Assembly (NCBI GenBank): GCA_030550225.1
Contig: JAUQPV010000033.1
Location: forward strand, 1-15,173
From: Acidobacteriota bacterium
Lineage (GTDB): Bacteria > Acidobacteriota > HRBIN11
Reading direction: 5' to 3'
DNA length: 15,173 bases
Shown here: piece after piece, positions 1 through 6,635 of the stretch
Layout: every line of letters starts with the position of its first letter
How positions within the stretch are numbered: position 1 is the stretch's first letter
Position numbers and translations under genes: made by a program
The notes under the pieces: generated by a model
Seen by the model: only the letters and a program-made list of their open reading frames with translations
The model's database searches: none
What the model was told of the DNA's origin: nothing

Positions 1-500
1 AGGCGGGAGAAGTCCGGGAAATCGCTACAGCCGTTACGGAACTGGCCCGGGCGCGGGATCAGGTGCATTTGGTCGTCATCGGGCGGGACTCCCGGGAGGC
101 CGAGCCCGCACTGCGGCATGCGCTGAACGGCACGCCAGTACGGCTCACCGTGACCGGCGTGATTCCTGCGGAAGAAGCAAGCCGGTGGCTGGGCTGTAGT
201 GACGCTTTCCTTTTTGTGCGGGGCGGGGTCTCATCCCGTCGGACGACGGTCGTGGCGGCCATCGCCCATGGGGTACCTGTCATCGGCTACCGGAGCGTCG
301 AGACGGCCTGGCCCATCACTGAGGCCGGCGTCGCCCTCGTCGAATTCGGGGACGCCGAGGGGCTTGCCCGCTTGCTCCTGCGTCTGGCCCGGGACCCGGC
401 ATGGGCGGCGGAACTCCGAGAATGCCACCGCGCCGCTTATGAGCGATACTTCTCGTGGGACGCGATTGCCGAAAGATTCCTGGCCGTGACGAAGGGATAG
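1..500 (+). CDS. GT4-like glycosyltransferase, C-terminal part (5' end outside window)
   Basis: The frame is open from base 3 and ends at TAG 498-500, giving about 165 visible residues. The fragment looks like the second Rossmann domain of a GT-B fold glycosyltransferase: a strand-like VHLVVIGRD, then TVTGVIPAEEASRWLGCSDAF and the nucleotide-sugar-binding segment ending AAIAHGVPVIG. The usual GT4 EX7E motif (E-x-FG...E) is absent; its place is taken by GGVSSRRTTVVAA, a variant I associate with some exopolysaccharide GT4 proteins. The role is inferred to be sugar transfer in cell-surface glycan assembly at the cytoplasmic face of the membrane. The last codons (VTKG) are coded by an octamer-type repeat unit (TGACGAAG, 487-494) that continues downstream. 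Donor and acceptor sugars cannot be read from the sequence. Confidence 0.8.
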   Translation, partial: AGEVREIATAVTELARARDQVHLVVIGRDSREAEPALRHALNGTPVRLTVTGVIPAEEASRWLGCSDAFLFVRGGVSSRRTTVVAAIAHGVPVIGYRSVETAWPITEAGVALVEFGDAEGLARLLLRLARDPAWAAELRECHRAAYERYFSWDAIAERFLAVTKG

Positions 501-523
501 GGAGCGACGGAGTAATGACGAAG
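487..523 (+). repeat. Octamer repeat tract, TGACGRRG family
   Basis: Units are TGACGAAG (487-494), CGACGGAG (505-512) and TGACGAAG (516-523). The tract straddles the stop codon of the first glycosyltransferase. The same octamer recurs at 854-877 (complement), 3014-3037, 3113-3136, 6685-6732 (complement), 11257-11279 and 11911-11926. Confidence 0.6.
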
Positions 524-596
524 AGATAAAGCCGATTTTTCGGACTTCGTTTCAGAAAACGATCTTCTTTGCTTCCATCTCTCTGTTACCAGATCT

Positions 597-828
597 GTTC
601 GGTTCGTGAAAACCCGCATGAGTTCAGCTTTTTCGACCCCTCGGGGAGAACGATTTTTCAAGCTCTGGTCCTTCGGCCGGTGGGTTCCTGAGCTCATGGC
701 TTCGGGCTCATCGCTCATGACCATGACCTGAGCGATGAACTTATCTCCCTGGGACCCGGGACCTTCTTGAAAAATCGTGCTTTCCGGGCGGTCGAAAAGG
801 CCGTCCGGACGCCATTCTCACGAACCGA
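597..828. repeat. Long imperfect palindrome, about 230 bp
   Basis: This fills most of the gene-free stretch 501-888. Four pairs of arms share nearly the same centre (about 714): 599-609 with 818-828 (11 bp, TCGGTTCGTGA), 630-638 with 790-798 (9 bp, TTTTCGACC), 650-662 with 766-778 (13 bp, around CGATTTTTCAAG) and 667-671 with 759-763 (GGTCC). A strong inner hairpin lies at 708-738: TCATCGCTCA pairs with TGAGCGATGA over an 11-nt loop. A diverged copy of one arm is present at 2947-3012. No coding sequence is credible here. It could be a non-autonomous mobile element, a structured RNA or two inverted copies of a dispersed repeat; the sequence alone does not decide. Confidence 0.7.
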
Positions 829-853
829 GCGGCTGTGTTACTCTTCTGAGTCC

Positions 854-877
854 CATCACTTCGTCATTCCGTCACTT
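854..877 (-). repeat. Octamer repeat tract (complement orientation)
   Basis: Three octamers, CATCACTT, CGTCATTC and CGTCACTT, are the complement of the TGACGRRG family. The tract ends 11 bases before the ATG at 889, where a ribosome-binding site would be expected; no Shine-Dalgarno-like sequence is visible there. Confidence 0.65.
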
Positions 878-888
878 CTTGCCGACTT

Positions 889-2100
889 ATGAAATACCGA
901 GTCCTGTTGGTTTCGTCCCATCCCGTGCAGTATGCGGCTCCTCTGTATCGGCGGATGGCTCAGGACCCTCGGCTGGATATCCTCGTGGCCTATTGCAGCC
1001 TGCAAGGCGCCGAGAAGGGCATGGACCCCGAGTTTGGCATAGAAGTGGCATGGGATGTGCCGCTTCTGGATGGCTATCCATGGGTGCAGGTGCCGAATCG
1101 ATCGCCCCGACCCGGCTTGGGACGCTTCTTTGGGCTTGTCAATCCAAGGCTGTGGAAGTTGGTGCGGGAAGGCAGGTTCGACGCAGTCGTCAACTTTACA
1201 GGTTATGCATATGCCAGCTCATGGATCGTTTTTGCTGCGGCCAAGCGTTGGGGCACCGCTCTGCTCTTTGGGACGGATGTCCCTACCCTGCAGTCTCGCA
1301 CCAGCCAGCCATGGAAAGCTTGGCTGAAGCGTTTTGTGTTACCTCTTATCTTTCGTCTCGCCGATACTGTTATCGTCTCCTCTACGGGGGCAAGACGACT
1401 GGTTCAGAGTCTCGGCATCCCGGAACAACGCATCGTGCTGACGCCTCTCGTCGTGGACAACGACTGGTGGCTCCAGCAGACTCAACAGGTGGACCGAGCG
1501 GCCGTGCGAGCCCAATGGGGCATTCCGGAAAAAGCCTCTGTCGTTCTCTTTTGCGCCAAGCTCCAACCGTGGAAGCGCCCGCAGGATGTCTTAAGAGCCT
1601 TTGCTCAAGCTGACGTGCCCAAGGCCTACTTAATCTTTGCCGGAGAAGGACCTCTTCGGCAGTCTCTGGAAGAAGAAGCTAAGGCCCTGGGCATCGCCGA
1701 ACGGGTGCGTTTCCTTGGATTCATCAACCAGTCTCGACTGCCGGCTGTGTATTGCGCGGCTGACCTATTGGTGCTTTCCAGCGACTATGAGCCCTTCGGC
1801 GTCGTCCTCAATGAAGCGATGCTGTGTGGGATACCGGTCGTCGTCAGCGATCGGGTCGGTGCCCGGTACGACCTCGTGCGGGAAGGGGAGACGGGGTTTG
1901 TGTATCCTTGCGGCGATGTGGACGCCTTGGCAAGGATTCTCCAGGAAATCTTGCCCGACCGGGAGCGGCTCCGGCGGATGGGGGAAGCGGCCCGCCGACG
2001 GATGGAGACGTGGTCGCCTCGGGAGAACGTGGAGGCCTTCGTCCAGGCCGTCGAGCGAGCTGTCACCCGCAAGGGGCAGAGGGCAAAGGGCGAAGAGTAG
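889..2100 (+). CDS. Glycosyltransferase family 4 (GT-B fold)
   Basis: This 403-residue protein has the two-domain layout and length of GT4 enzymes. The N-terminal acceptor domain begins MKYRVLLVSSHPVQYAAPLYRR. The C-terminal domain shows CAKLQPWKRPQDVL (about 222-235), the AGEGP loop (251-255), and the EX7E motif E301-PFGVVLN-E309 followed by AMLCGIPVVVS, which contact the nucleotide-sugar donor. It would transfer a sugar to a lipid-linked glycan intermediate in the cytoplasm. ATG 889 is chosen because the Rossmann strand starts at once; no Shine-Dalgarno is seen, and an octamer repeat precedes it. The last residues (KGQRAKGEE) are coded by a 7-bp purine-rich tandem repeat, so the C-terminus has probably been altered by that tract. 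The FkbM methyltransferase follows 23 bases on and is probably co-transcribed. Confidence 0.9.
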   Translation: MKYRVLLVSSHPVQYAAPLYRRMAQDPRLDILVAYCSLQGAEKGMDPEFGIEVAWDVPLLDGYPWVQVPNRSPRPGLGRFFGLVNPRLWKLVREGRFDAVVNFTGYAYASSWIVFAAAKRWGTALLFGTDVPTLQSRTSQPWKAWLKRFVLPLIFRLADTVIVSSTGARRLVQSLGIPEQRIVLTPLVVDNDWWLQQTQQVDRAAVRAQWGIPEKASVVLFCAKLQPWKRPQDVLRAFAQADVPKAYLIFAGEGPLRQSLEEEAKALGIAERVRFLGFINQSRLPAVYCAADLLVLSSDYEPFGVVLNEAMLCGIPVVVSDRVGARYDLVREGETGFVYPCGDVDALARILQEILPDRERLRRMGEAARRRMETWSPRENVEAFVQAVERAVTRKGQRAKGEE

Positions 2101-2120
2101 AGGACTAAGGGGAGAAGAGG
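2072..2120 (+). repeat. Purine-rich heptamer tandem repeat (AAGGGCA-like)
   Basis: Seven consecutive 7-bp units, including AGGGGCA, GAGGGCA, AAGGGCG, AAGAGTA, GAGGACT and AAGGGGA, run without a break from the last codons of the GT4 gene, through its stop codon, to 3 bases before the FkbM ATG. The tract also supplies the GGAG/GAGG ribosome-binding sequence of the next gene. Related units are at 2923-2936, and the complementary form is at 3358-3399. Confidence 0.6.
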
Positions 2121-2123
2121 ACG

Positions 2124-2924
2124 ATGAGCTGGGGAGTTTGGGTGATTGAACGGGTCGTCGGCTTTGTCCCACGACGGGCGGTGCTGGGCGTTTATGGGTT
2201 TCCCCGCTTGGCACGTGCACTCCGGGCGCTTCTGAATGCCGCAGTCCCGGCGGGTCTCAGTGAAGTCTCGGTCGTTGCGGGGCCCCTCCGGGGGACGCGG
2301 CTCTTGCTTGATCTCAAGACGGAGAAGTACCTCTGGCTCGGCACTTATGAACCGTGGGTGCAGGAGGCCATTCGGAGATATCTCCGGCCCGGACAGGTCG
2401 CGTGGGACGTGGGGGCTTTCATCGGCTACCACACCCTGTTGATGTACCGCACCTGTGGCCCCGGTCGGGTCGTGGCCTTGGAACCTGACCCGGCGAACCG
2501 AGCACGTCTTGAAAAGAATTTGGCCCTCAACGGGACCCGGGACGTGTTCGTGATCCCTGCGGCGGCGGGACGGTCACCGGGGAAAGCCTGGCTGAAGAGA
2601 CATGGTTCTTGTACGCGAATGGCCCCATCGGGAGACATCGCGTGTGACGTCGTCCGTTTAGACGACCTCTTGGAGCGATTTCCCCCGCCGCGTCTCGTGA
2701 AGATGGACATCGAGGGCGGTGAAGACGACGCATTGGCCGGTGCTTCCCGACTCCTTTCCGAAGTCCGTCCCGTGTGGGTCGTCGAACTGCACGGACCGCC
2801 TGGTGAGGCGGCTTGCGAGCGGCTCCGGCAGGCGGACTATCGGTTAGTCCCTATCGGCAAGGGTATAGACGCTCCCGCCGACCTCCCCGTCGGTGGTCCG
2901 GCCCATATCGTGGCCATCCCGTAA
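2124..2924 (+). CDS. FkbM family SAM-dependent methyltransferase
   Basis: This 266-residue protein carries the FkbM methyltransferase pattern: SAM-binding motif I WDVGAFIGYHT (94-104), the acidic loop ALEPDP (118-123), and VKMDIEGGE (192-200), the conserved D-x-E-G block of the family, then VWVVELHG (217-224). Such enzymes O-methylate sugars or secondary metabolites; in this setting, O-methylation of a surface-glycan sugar is the likely job. The start ATG 2124 has GGAG 9 bases upstream. An in-frame GTG at 2142, preceded by GGGGAG, is an alternative that removes six residues. The first 45 residues are an arginine/valine-rich helix-like segment before the core. The stop codon opens an AAAGGGC AAAGAGC heptamer pair. 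Confidence 0.88.
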   Translation: MSWGVWVIERVVGFVPRRAVLGVYGFPRLARALRALLNAAVPAGLSEVSVVAGPLRGTRLLLDLKTEKYLWLGTYEPWVQEAIRRYLRPGQVAWDVGAFIGYHTLLMYRTCGPGRVVALEPDPANRARLEKNLALNGTRDVFVIPAAAGRSPGKAWLKRHGSCTRMAPSGDIACDVVRLDDLLERFPPPRLVKMDIEGGEDDALAGASRLLSEVRPVWVVELHGPPGEAACERLRQADYRLVPIGKGIDAPADLPVGGPAHIVAIP

Positions 2925-2946
2925 AGGGCAAAGAGCTAACAGAGCC

Positions 2947-3012
2947 GTTCAGTTCGTAAGAATCGTATCCGGGACAGCCCCCCTGCCGCCCGAGAGGCAC
3001 GGTTTTTCAAAA
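2947..3012 (+). repeat. Diverged copy of the palindrome arm
   Basis: This segment aligns almost end to end with the reverse complement of 766-828: both share TTCGT-AGAAT near the left end, TCCGG-AC-GCC in the middle, CCGCCCG and then GCACG-TTTTTCAA at the right. It also aligns more weakly with 597-662. It starts 23 bases after the FkbM stop codon. A further short match (TGAACTCATCTCC at 3196-3208 against TGAACTTATCTCC in the palindrome centre) suggests that the whole 2947-3208 stretch is a second, interrupted version of the element. Confidence 0.6.
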
Positions 3013-3013
3013 G

Positions 3014-3136
3014 TGACAAAAGGACGGAGTGACGAACAACGGTCTTGGGCAGATGGGCCGTACGGAACCATCGCAAACTGCGGCCCTATCGATGAGCAAC
3101 AAGGTTGCTGAGTGACGGAGTGACGACGTGACGAAG
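3014..3136 (+). repeat. Two octamer repeat tracts, TGACGRRG family
   Basis: Three octamers at 3014-3037 (TGACAAAA, GGACGGAG, TGACGAAC) and three at 3113-3136 (TGACGGAG, TGACGACG, TGACGAAG) lie in the gene-free stretch 2925-3398. The 75 bases between them show no recognisable gene. Both tracts have the same orientation. Confidence 0.65.
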
Positions 3137-3210
3137 TTAGGAACAAGCAATCGTCAAGGCCGAACGGACATGGCGACCTCATCGCTTTGTCACCCTGAAC
3201 TCATCTCCAA

Positions 3211-3243
3211 ACCCTCTCCCTGAGGGAGAGGGTAGGGTGAGGG
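3211..3243. repeat. REP-like palindrome with CCCTCTCCC stem
   Basis: ACCCTCTCCC (3211-3220) and GGGAGAGGGT (3224-3233) form a perfect 10-bp stem with a TGA loop, followed by AGGGTGAGGG. This resembles the CCCTCTCCC/GGGAGAGGG class of extragenic palindromes that I know from many G+C-rich bacteria. No T-run follows, so I do not call it an intrinsic terminator. A related palindrome lies at 7982-8006. Confidence 0.7.
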
Positions 3244-3357
3244 CCTCGATTCAGAGCTCCTTTTTCACTGGGATTAGGGACTTTTGAGACGAGTTCCCTG
3301 TCACTTGCAGACGTGTCAACCCGAAAAAACCACAACTTTCAACGCTCTCTTCACAAG

Positions 3358-3399
3358 CCCTCTACCCTATGCTCTCTGTCCTTTGCCCTATGCCATAGA
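3358..3399 (+). repeat. Pyrimidine-rich heptamer tandem repeat before a start codon
   Basis: Six consecutive 7-bp units, CCCTCTA, CCCTATG, CTCTCTG, TCCTTTG, CCCTATG and CCATAGA, end on the A of the ATG at 3399. The tract is the complementary form of the purine heptamer at 2072-2120. It replaces the region where a Shine-Dalgarno sequence would lie. Confidence 0.65.
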
Positions 3400-4505
3400 T
3401 GAAGTTACTCCTCTACTCTCGGGTGTTTCCGCCGGCCGTCGGTGGGATGGAGCGGTTCGCCGAAGAACTGGCCGGTTGGTTGGCCGAGCATGAGTATGAC
3501 GTCACGGTCGTGACGTATACGCCGGCCGAGCCGACCGCCGACCAAAACCGGCTTTACCGGGTGCTCCGGTGCCCGAACCTCAGGACCGTCGTACGGATGG
3601 CCCGACAGGCGGATATCGTCCACGTGAGTGGCCTGTCGGTCCGGGGCATCCTGGTAGCGCTTCTGGCGGGATGGCGGCCCGTGGTGACCCATCATGGCCA
3701 TCAGGCTGTCTGCCCGACGGGGCTGGCCTGGAATCCAAACCCCGGTGGCCTCTGCGAAGCGAGACCCCGGCCGGGTCCCTGCCGGGTGTGTCTTGAAAGG
3801 GGTCCTCGCGGCAAAGGGAGCGTCCAGATCCACCGAGCGGCGGCCTGGACGGCGGCCGTCAACGTATGTGTCAGCCAATACTTGGCCGGTCGCATCGGTG
3901 TGCCGCGGCACCGCGTCATCTACAACGCAGTGTCGGAGGCGGCGTTCCGAATGCACACCGACGGACCCGGGCAAGACGGGTTGATCGCCTTTGCCGGGCG
4001 GCTTGTGGCCGAAAAGGGGCTGGACCTTTTGTTGCGTGCGCTGACGTGGGTGCCGGAAGCGCGTCTCGAAATAGCCGGTGATGGTCCCATGCGGAAGCCG
4101 TGGGAGGCCCTGGCCCGGGAATTAGGACTCGACCGACGGGTTCGGTTCCTCGGGTCGCTTCCATTCCATGGGGTCGCTGAACTCTACGCACGGGCGGCCG
4201 TCATCTGCGTGCCGAGCGTCTGGGATGAACCTTTCGGCTACGCGGCGGCTGAGGCGATGGCCATGGGGCGGCCAGTCGTGGCGACGCCGCGAGGCGCACT
4301 CCCGGAGCTTCTGGCCGACGGTCGGGGATGGGTCGCCCCGGCGGCCACGCCGGAGGCGTTGGCCGACACCCTGCGAGCGGCTTTGGAGGATGCTCAAGGG
4401 CGTCAGGCGGCCGCCGCTCGGGCCCGAGCCTTTGCGCAGTCACAGCTTGCCCTGGACGTCATGGGTTCAAAATACGCCGCATGCTACCGGAGAGTGATGC
4501 GGTGA
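3399..4505 (+). CDS. Glycosyltransferase family 4
   Basis: This 368-residue GT4 protein opens with SRVFPPAVGGMERFAEELA (7-25), the glycine-rich acceptor-side loop of the family, and has AFAGRLVAEKG (197-207), AGDGP (226-230) and the EX7E motif E277-PFGYAAA-E285 followed by AMAMGRPVVATPRGALPEL. Between the domains is a cluster of four cysteines (C105, C119, C128, C131, the last two as CRVC), a pattern found in a GT4 subgroup and possibly binding zinc. It is inferred to add one sugar to the repeat unit. ATG 3399 fits the first beta strand but has no Shine-Dalgarno; a heptamer tract runs up to it. The stop codon overlaps the GTG start of the next gene (GTGA), so the two are probably translationally coupled. 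Confidence 0.9.
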   Translation: MKLLLYSRVFPPAVGGMERFAEELAGWLAEHEYDVTVVTYTPAEPTADQNRLYRVLRCPNLRTVVRMARQADIVHVSGLSVRGILVALLAGWRPVVTHHGHQAVCPTGLAWNPNPGGLCEARPRPGPCRVCLERGPRGKGSVQIHRAAAWTAAVNVCVSQYLAGRIGVPRHRVIYNAVSEAAFRMHTDGPGQDGLIAFAGRLVAEKGLDLLLRALTWVPEARLEIAGDGPMRKPWEALARELGLDRRVRFLGSLPFHGVAELYARAAVICVPSVWDEPFGYAAAEAMAMGRPVVATPRGALPELLADGRGWVAPAATPEALADTLRAALEDAQGRQAAAARARAFAQSQLALDVMGSKYAACYRRVMR

Positions 4506-5161
4506 CGTCCCTTCCCGAACGGGCTGTGGCCGGCCTTCATGACTTTTTGATTCAGAGAGTCATCCCGCAATATGTACAACGCAAGGGGCGTGCCGTGGAC
4601 CTGGGGGCTGGCAGTGGGGCGCTGGCCTTGCGATTGCAGACGATGGGTCTTGAGGTCCTGGCCGTGGACCTGGACAGTAGCGCTTTCCAGGCCGATGTAC
4701 CTTTTTTGCGAATCGACCTGAACGACCGGGATTTTCCAGAAAGTCTGGGCCCCGAGTCGTTCCAACTCGTCACGGCCGTAGAGGTCATCGAACACCTGGA
4801 AAGTCCCGTCGCTTTTCTTCGGAATATCGGCCGCCTGTTGGAACCCAACGGCACGGCTATCATCACGACACCGAACGTGGATAACCTGCCGGCTCGTTTG
4901 AAGTTCCTCTTGACCGGCAAGCTCCGCATGATGGACGAGCGGGGAGACCAGACACACATTTCCCCTATTTTCTGGGATCTCTTTGTCCGCCAGTATTTGC
5001 CCCGGGCCGGACTGCAATTGGTGGCCCACTATGTTTACCCGCCGAGGGGCTACTCGCTGACCCGGCCCCGATACGCCTGGGTACTGGGCATCCTCGCCCG
5101 CATCCTACCCGGCGATGCGCTCTTTGGAGATTCCCACGTGGCAGTTTTGAAGAGGGCTTGA
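4502..5161 (+). CDS. Class I SAM-dependent methyltransferase
   Basis: With the GTG start at 4502 the protein has 219 residues. Motif I is AVDLGAGSGALALRL (31-45), the acidic end of strand 2 is VLAVDLD (52-58), and the post-I region VTAVEVIEHLESP (90-102) followed by NIGRLLEPNGTAIITTPN is typical of Methyltransf_11/23-type enzymes. HISP (152-155) lies where this group often places a substrate-pocket residue. A glycan or lipid-carrier methyltransferase is the likely role. GTG 4502 is preferred because CGGAGAG lies 7 bases upstream and it forms a GTGA overlap with the previous stop codon; ATG 4481 in the same frame would add seven residues but has no ribosome-binding site. The stop codon overlaps the TTG start of the next gene. 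Confidence 0.85.
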   Translation: MTSLPERAVAGLHDFLIQRVIPQYVQRKGRAVDLGAGSGALALRLQTMGLEVLAVDLDSSAFQADVPFLRIDLNDRDFPESLGPESFQLVTAVEVIEHLESPVAFLRNIGRLLEPNGTAIITTPNVDNLPARLKFLLTGKLRMMDERGDQTHISPIFWDLFVRQYLPRAGLQLVAHYVYPPRGYSLTRPRYAWVLGILARILPGDALFGDSHVAVLKRA

Positions 5162-6519
5162 TTGGTGAAGTGATGAATGCTCTCTATACAGCTGTCCTTG
5201 CGGGCATTTTCTTAATAGGCCTCTTGGCATGGCGGCAGGCGGTCGTAGGAGCGCTTGTCTTGGCGGTTTTTGAAGGGGCCTTGCGGAAGTGGGTATTCCC
5301 AGAAGCCCACCAATGGGTCTATCTTGGGAAAGACGCCCTCCTGCTGGGGGCTTACGCCGGCTTCTTCGCTCCCCGGCTGGCCATGCGGAGACGGCTGGTG
5401 TCGCATCCGGCTACGGTCCCGCTCATAGCGTTAGGTTGCCTGACGTTGGTCCAACTGGTGAATCCGGCGCTTCCGAACCTCTGGGTCGGGCTATTTGGAA
5501 TCCGGGCGTACATGATCTACGTACCTCTTCTCTACCTGGTGCCGTTCGTCTTTCGGGATGCGGAGAGCTTGCGGAAGTTCTGGAACCGGTACTTGGTCTT
5601 GGCGGCCATCCCTCTGGTTTTAGGGCCGATTCAATTCGCCGCCCCCTTGGACAGTGTCCTGAATCGATATGCCTGGCAGGACGAAGCCGCTCTTAGCGTG
5701 GCCGCCCTCCCGGGATACGGGCCTCGGATCACCAGCACGTTTTCCTATATGAGCGGTTACACGACTTACCTTCGGGTCCTCTTCCTGGTGGGACTTTCGA
5801 CTCTCCTTTTCGATCCCAAGGTGCCGGCTCGCTGGTACCGGTGGGCCATGCTGGGCGGGGTCATCGCCAATTCGTGGATGACGGGCGCCCGGGGCATATT
5901 CCTTCTGCTTGGGGTGGCAGTGCTTATCTTAATGCTCCTGATCGTCAAATTGCAGGGGCGACGGGCAGTGCGCTCGGTGGTCCTGATGTGTACGGCGCTT
6001 CCCCTATTGGCCCTGCTGGCCGAGCGGGTTTTCCCGGAGGCCTATCAGGGCTTTGTCGAGCGGGCTCGGCAAAGCCAGGACATCCCGGGGCGGGTCACGG
6101 GCATCGTGACCGGACCAATCTGGGCCATCGGTCAAGCCGGCCTCTTCGGCTATGGGGTCGGAAGTACGCACCAAGCCACGGCATTCCTGGCGCCAGGCGG
6201 AAGCCCTGCCCCGCCGGCCGAAGGGGAGCTCGAACGTATCGTCCTGGAGCTGGGGCCGCTGGGACTGGTGTTCATCCTGTGGGCCCGTATTCTCGTGACC
6301 GTGCGACTGTGGCGGGCTGTGAAAGCCAGCCGGGGCACGGGTCTTTGGCCATACCTGATAGGGGCCTTCCTCTATGATCTCATGAGTCTGCCAGGACCCC
6401 TCATATTCAACCACACGGCCCATCTTTTCTACTGGTTCATGGCGGGCATGACGCTTATTCCGGTGACGAGAAGCCGTCTCACAAATCCCCACCTCCCGCA
6501 GGAGAAGGGCCAGGCATGA
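5158..6519 (+). CDS. O-antigen ligase / Wzy polymerase-like membrane protein
   Basis: This 453-residue protein is strongly hydrophobic, with about 11-12 predicted membrane spans (for example near 10-24, 86-101, 110-130, 145-163, 204-217, 228-264, 272-290, 360-378, 396-410 and 418-436). FEGALRKWVFP (38-48) is a signature I associate with one branch of the O-antigen ligase family; MTGARG (241-246), GYGVGS (331-336) and the loop residues E-L-E-R-I-V-L-E-LGPLG (356-369) match the conserved Wzy_C-like region. The inferred role is to polymerise lipid-linked repeat units or ligate the glycan to its acceptor at the outer face of the inner membrane. It starts at TTG 5158 (overlapping the previous TGA) or possibly ATG 5173. 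Ligase and polymerase cannot be separated by sequence alone. Confidence 0.85.
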   Translation: MIGEVMNALYTAVLAGIFLIGLLAWRQAVVGALVLAVFEGALRKWVFPEAHQWVYLGKDALLLGAYAGFFAPRLAMRRRLVSHPATVPLIALGCLTLVQLVNPALPNLWVGLFGIRAYMIYVPLLYLVPFVFRDAESLRKFWNRYLVLAAIPLVLGPIQFAAPLDSVLNRYAWQDEAALSVAALPGYGPRITSTFSYMSGYTTYLRVLFLVGLSTLLFDPKVPARWYRWAMLGGVIANSWMTGARGIFLLLGVAVLILMLLIVKLQGRRAVRSVVLMCTALPLLALLAERVFPEAYQGFVERARQSQDIPGRVTGIVTGPIWAIGQAGLFGYGVGSTHQATAFLAPGGSPAPPAEGELERIVLELGPLGLVFILWARILVTVRLWRAVKASRGTGLWPYLIGAFLYDLMSLPGPLIFNHTAHLFYWFMAGMTLIPVTRSRLTNPHLPQEKGQA

Positions 6520-6635
6520 GGGGCCGCGCCCTGCCCTCTCCCGCGGGGAAAGGTTCTCGAGATGGCTGGGAAGTGGCGGAGTAATCGTTGAGACGTCCAC
6601 GGAGAAGATTTTTGTGCCCTCTGCGGTGAATCGTC

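Noticed and set aside
532..543. CCGATTTTTCGG as an intrinsic terminator of the first gene
   Set aside because: The stem is only 4 bp, the T-run is in the loop and no T-run follows.
777..1613. 278-residue + strand frame overlapping the GT4 gene
   Set aside because: It is a shadow frame of the clear GT4 gene at 889-2100, with no recognisable motif.
2949..3182. 77-residue minus strand frame in the spacer
   Set aside because: It crosses repeat tracts, has no recognisable domain and lacks a ribosome-binding site.
3211..3233. Intrinsic terminator
   Set aside because: The stem is strong but is followed by AGGGTGAGGG rather than T residues; a dispersed palindrome explains it better.
4328..4501. 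Upstream start for the methyltransferase at 4328
   Set aside because: It would overlap 178 bases of the GT4 gene and add non-conserved residues; GTG 4502 has a ribosome-binding site and the usual coupled overlap.
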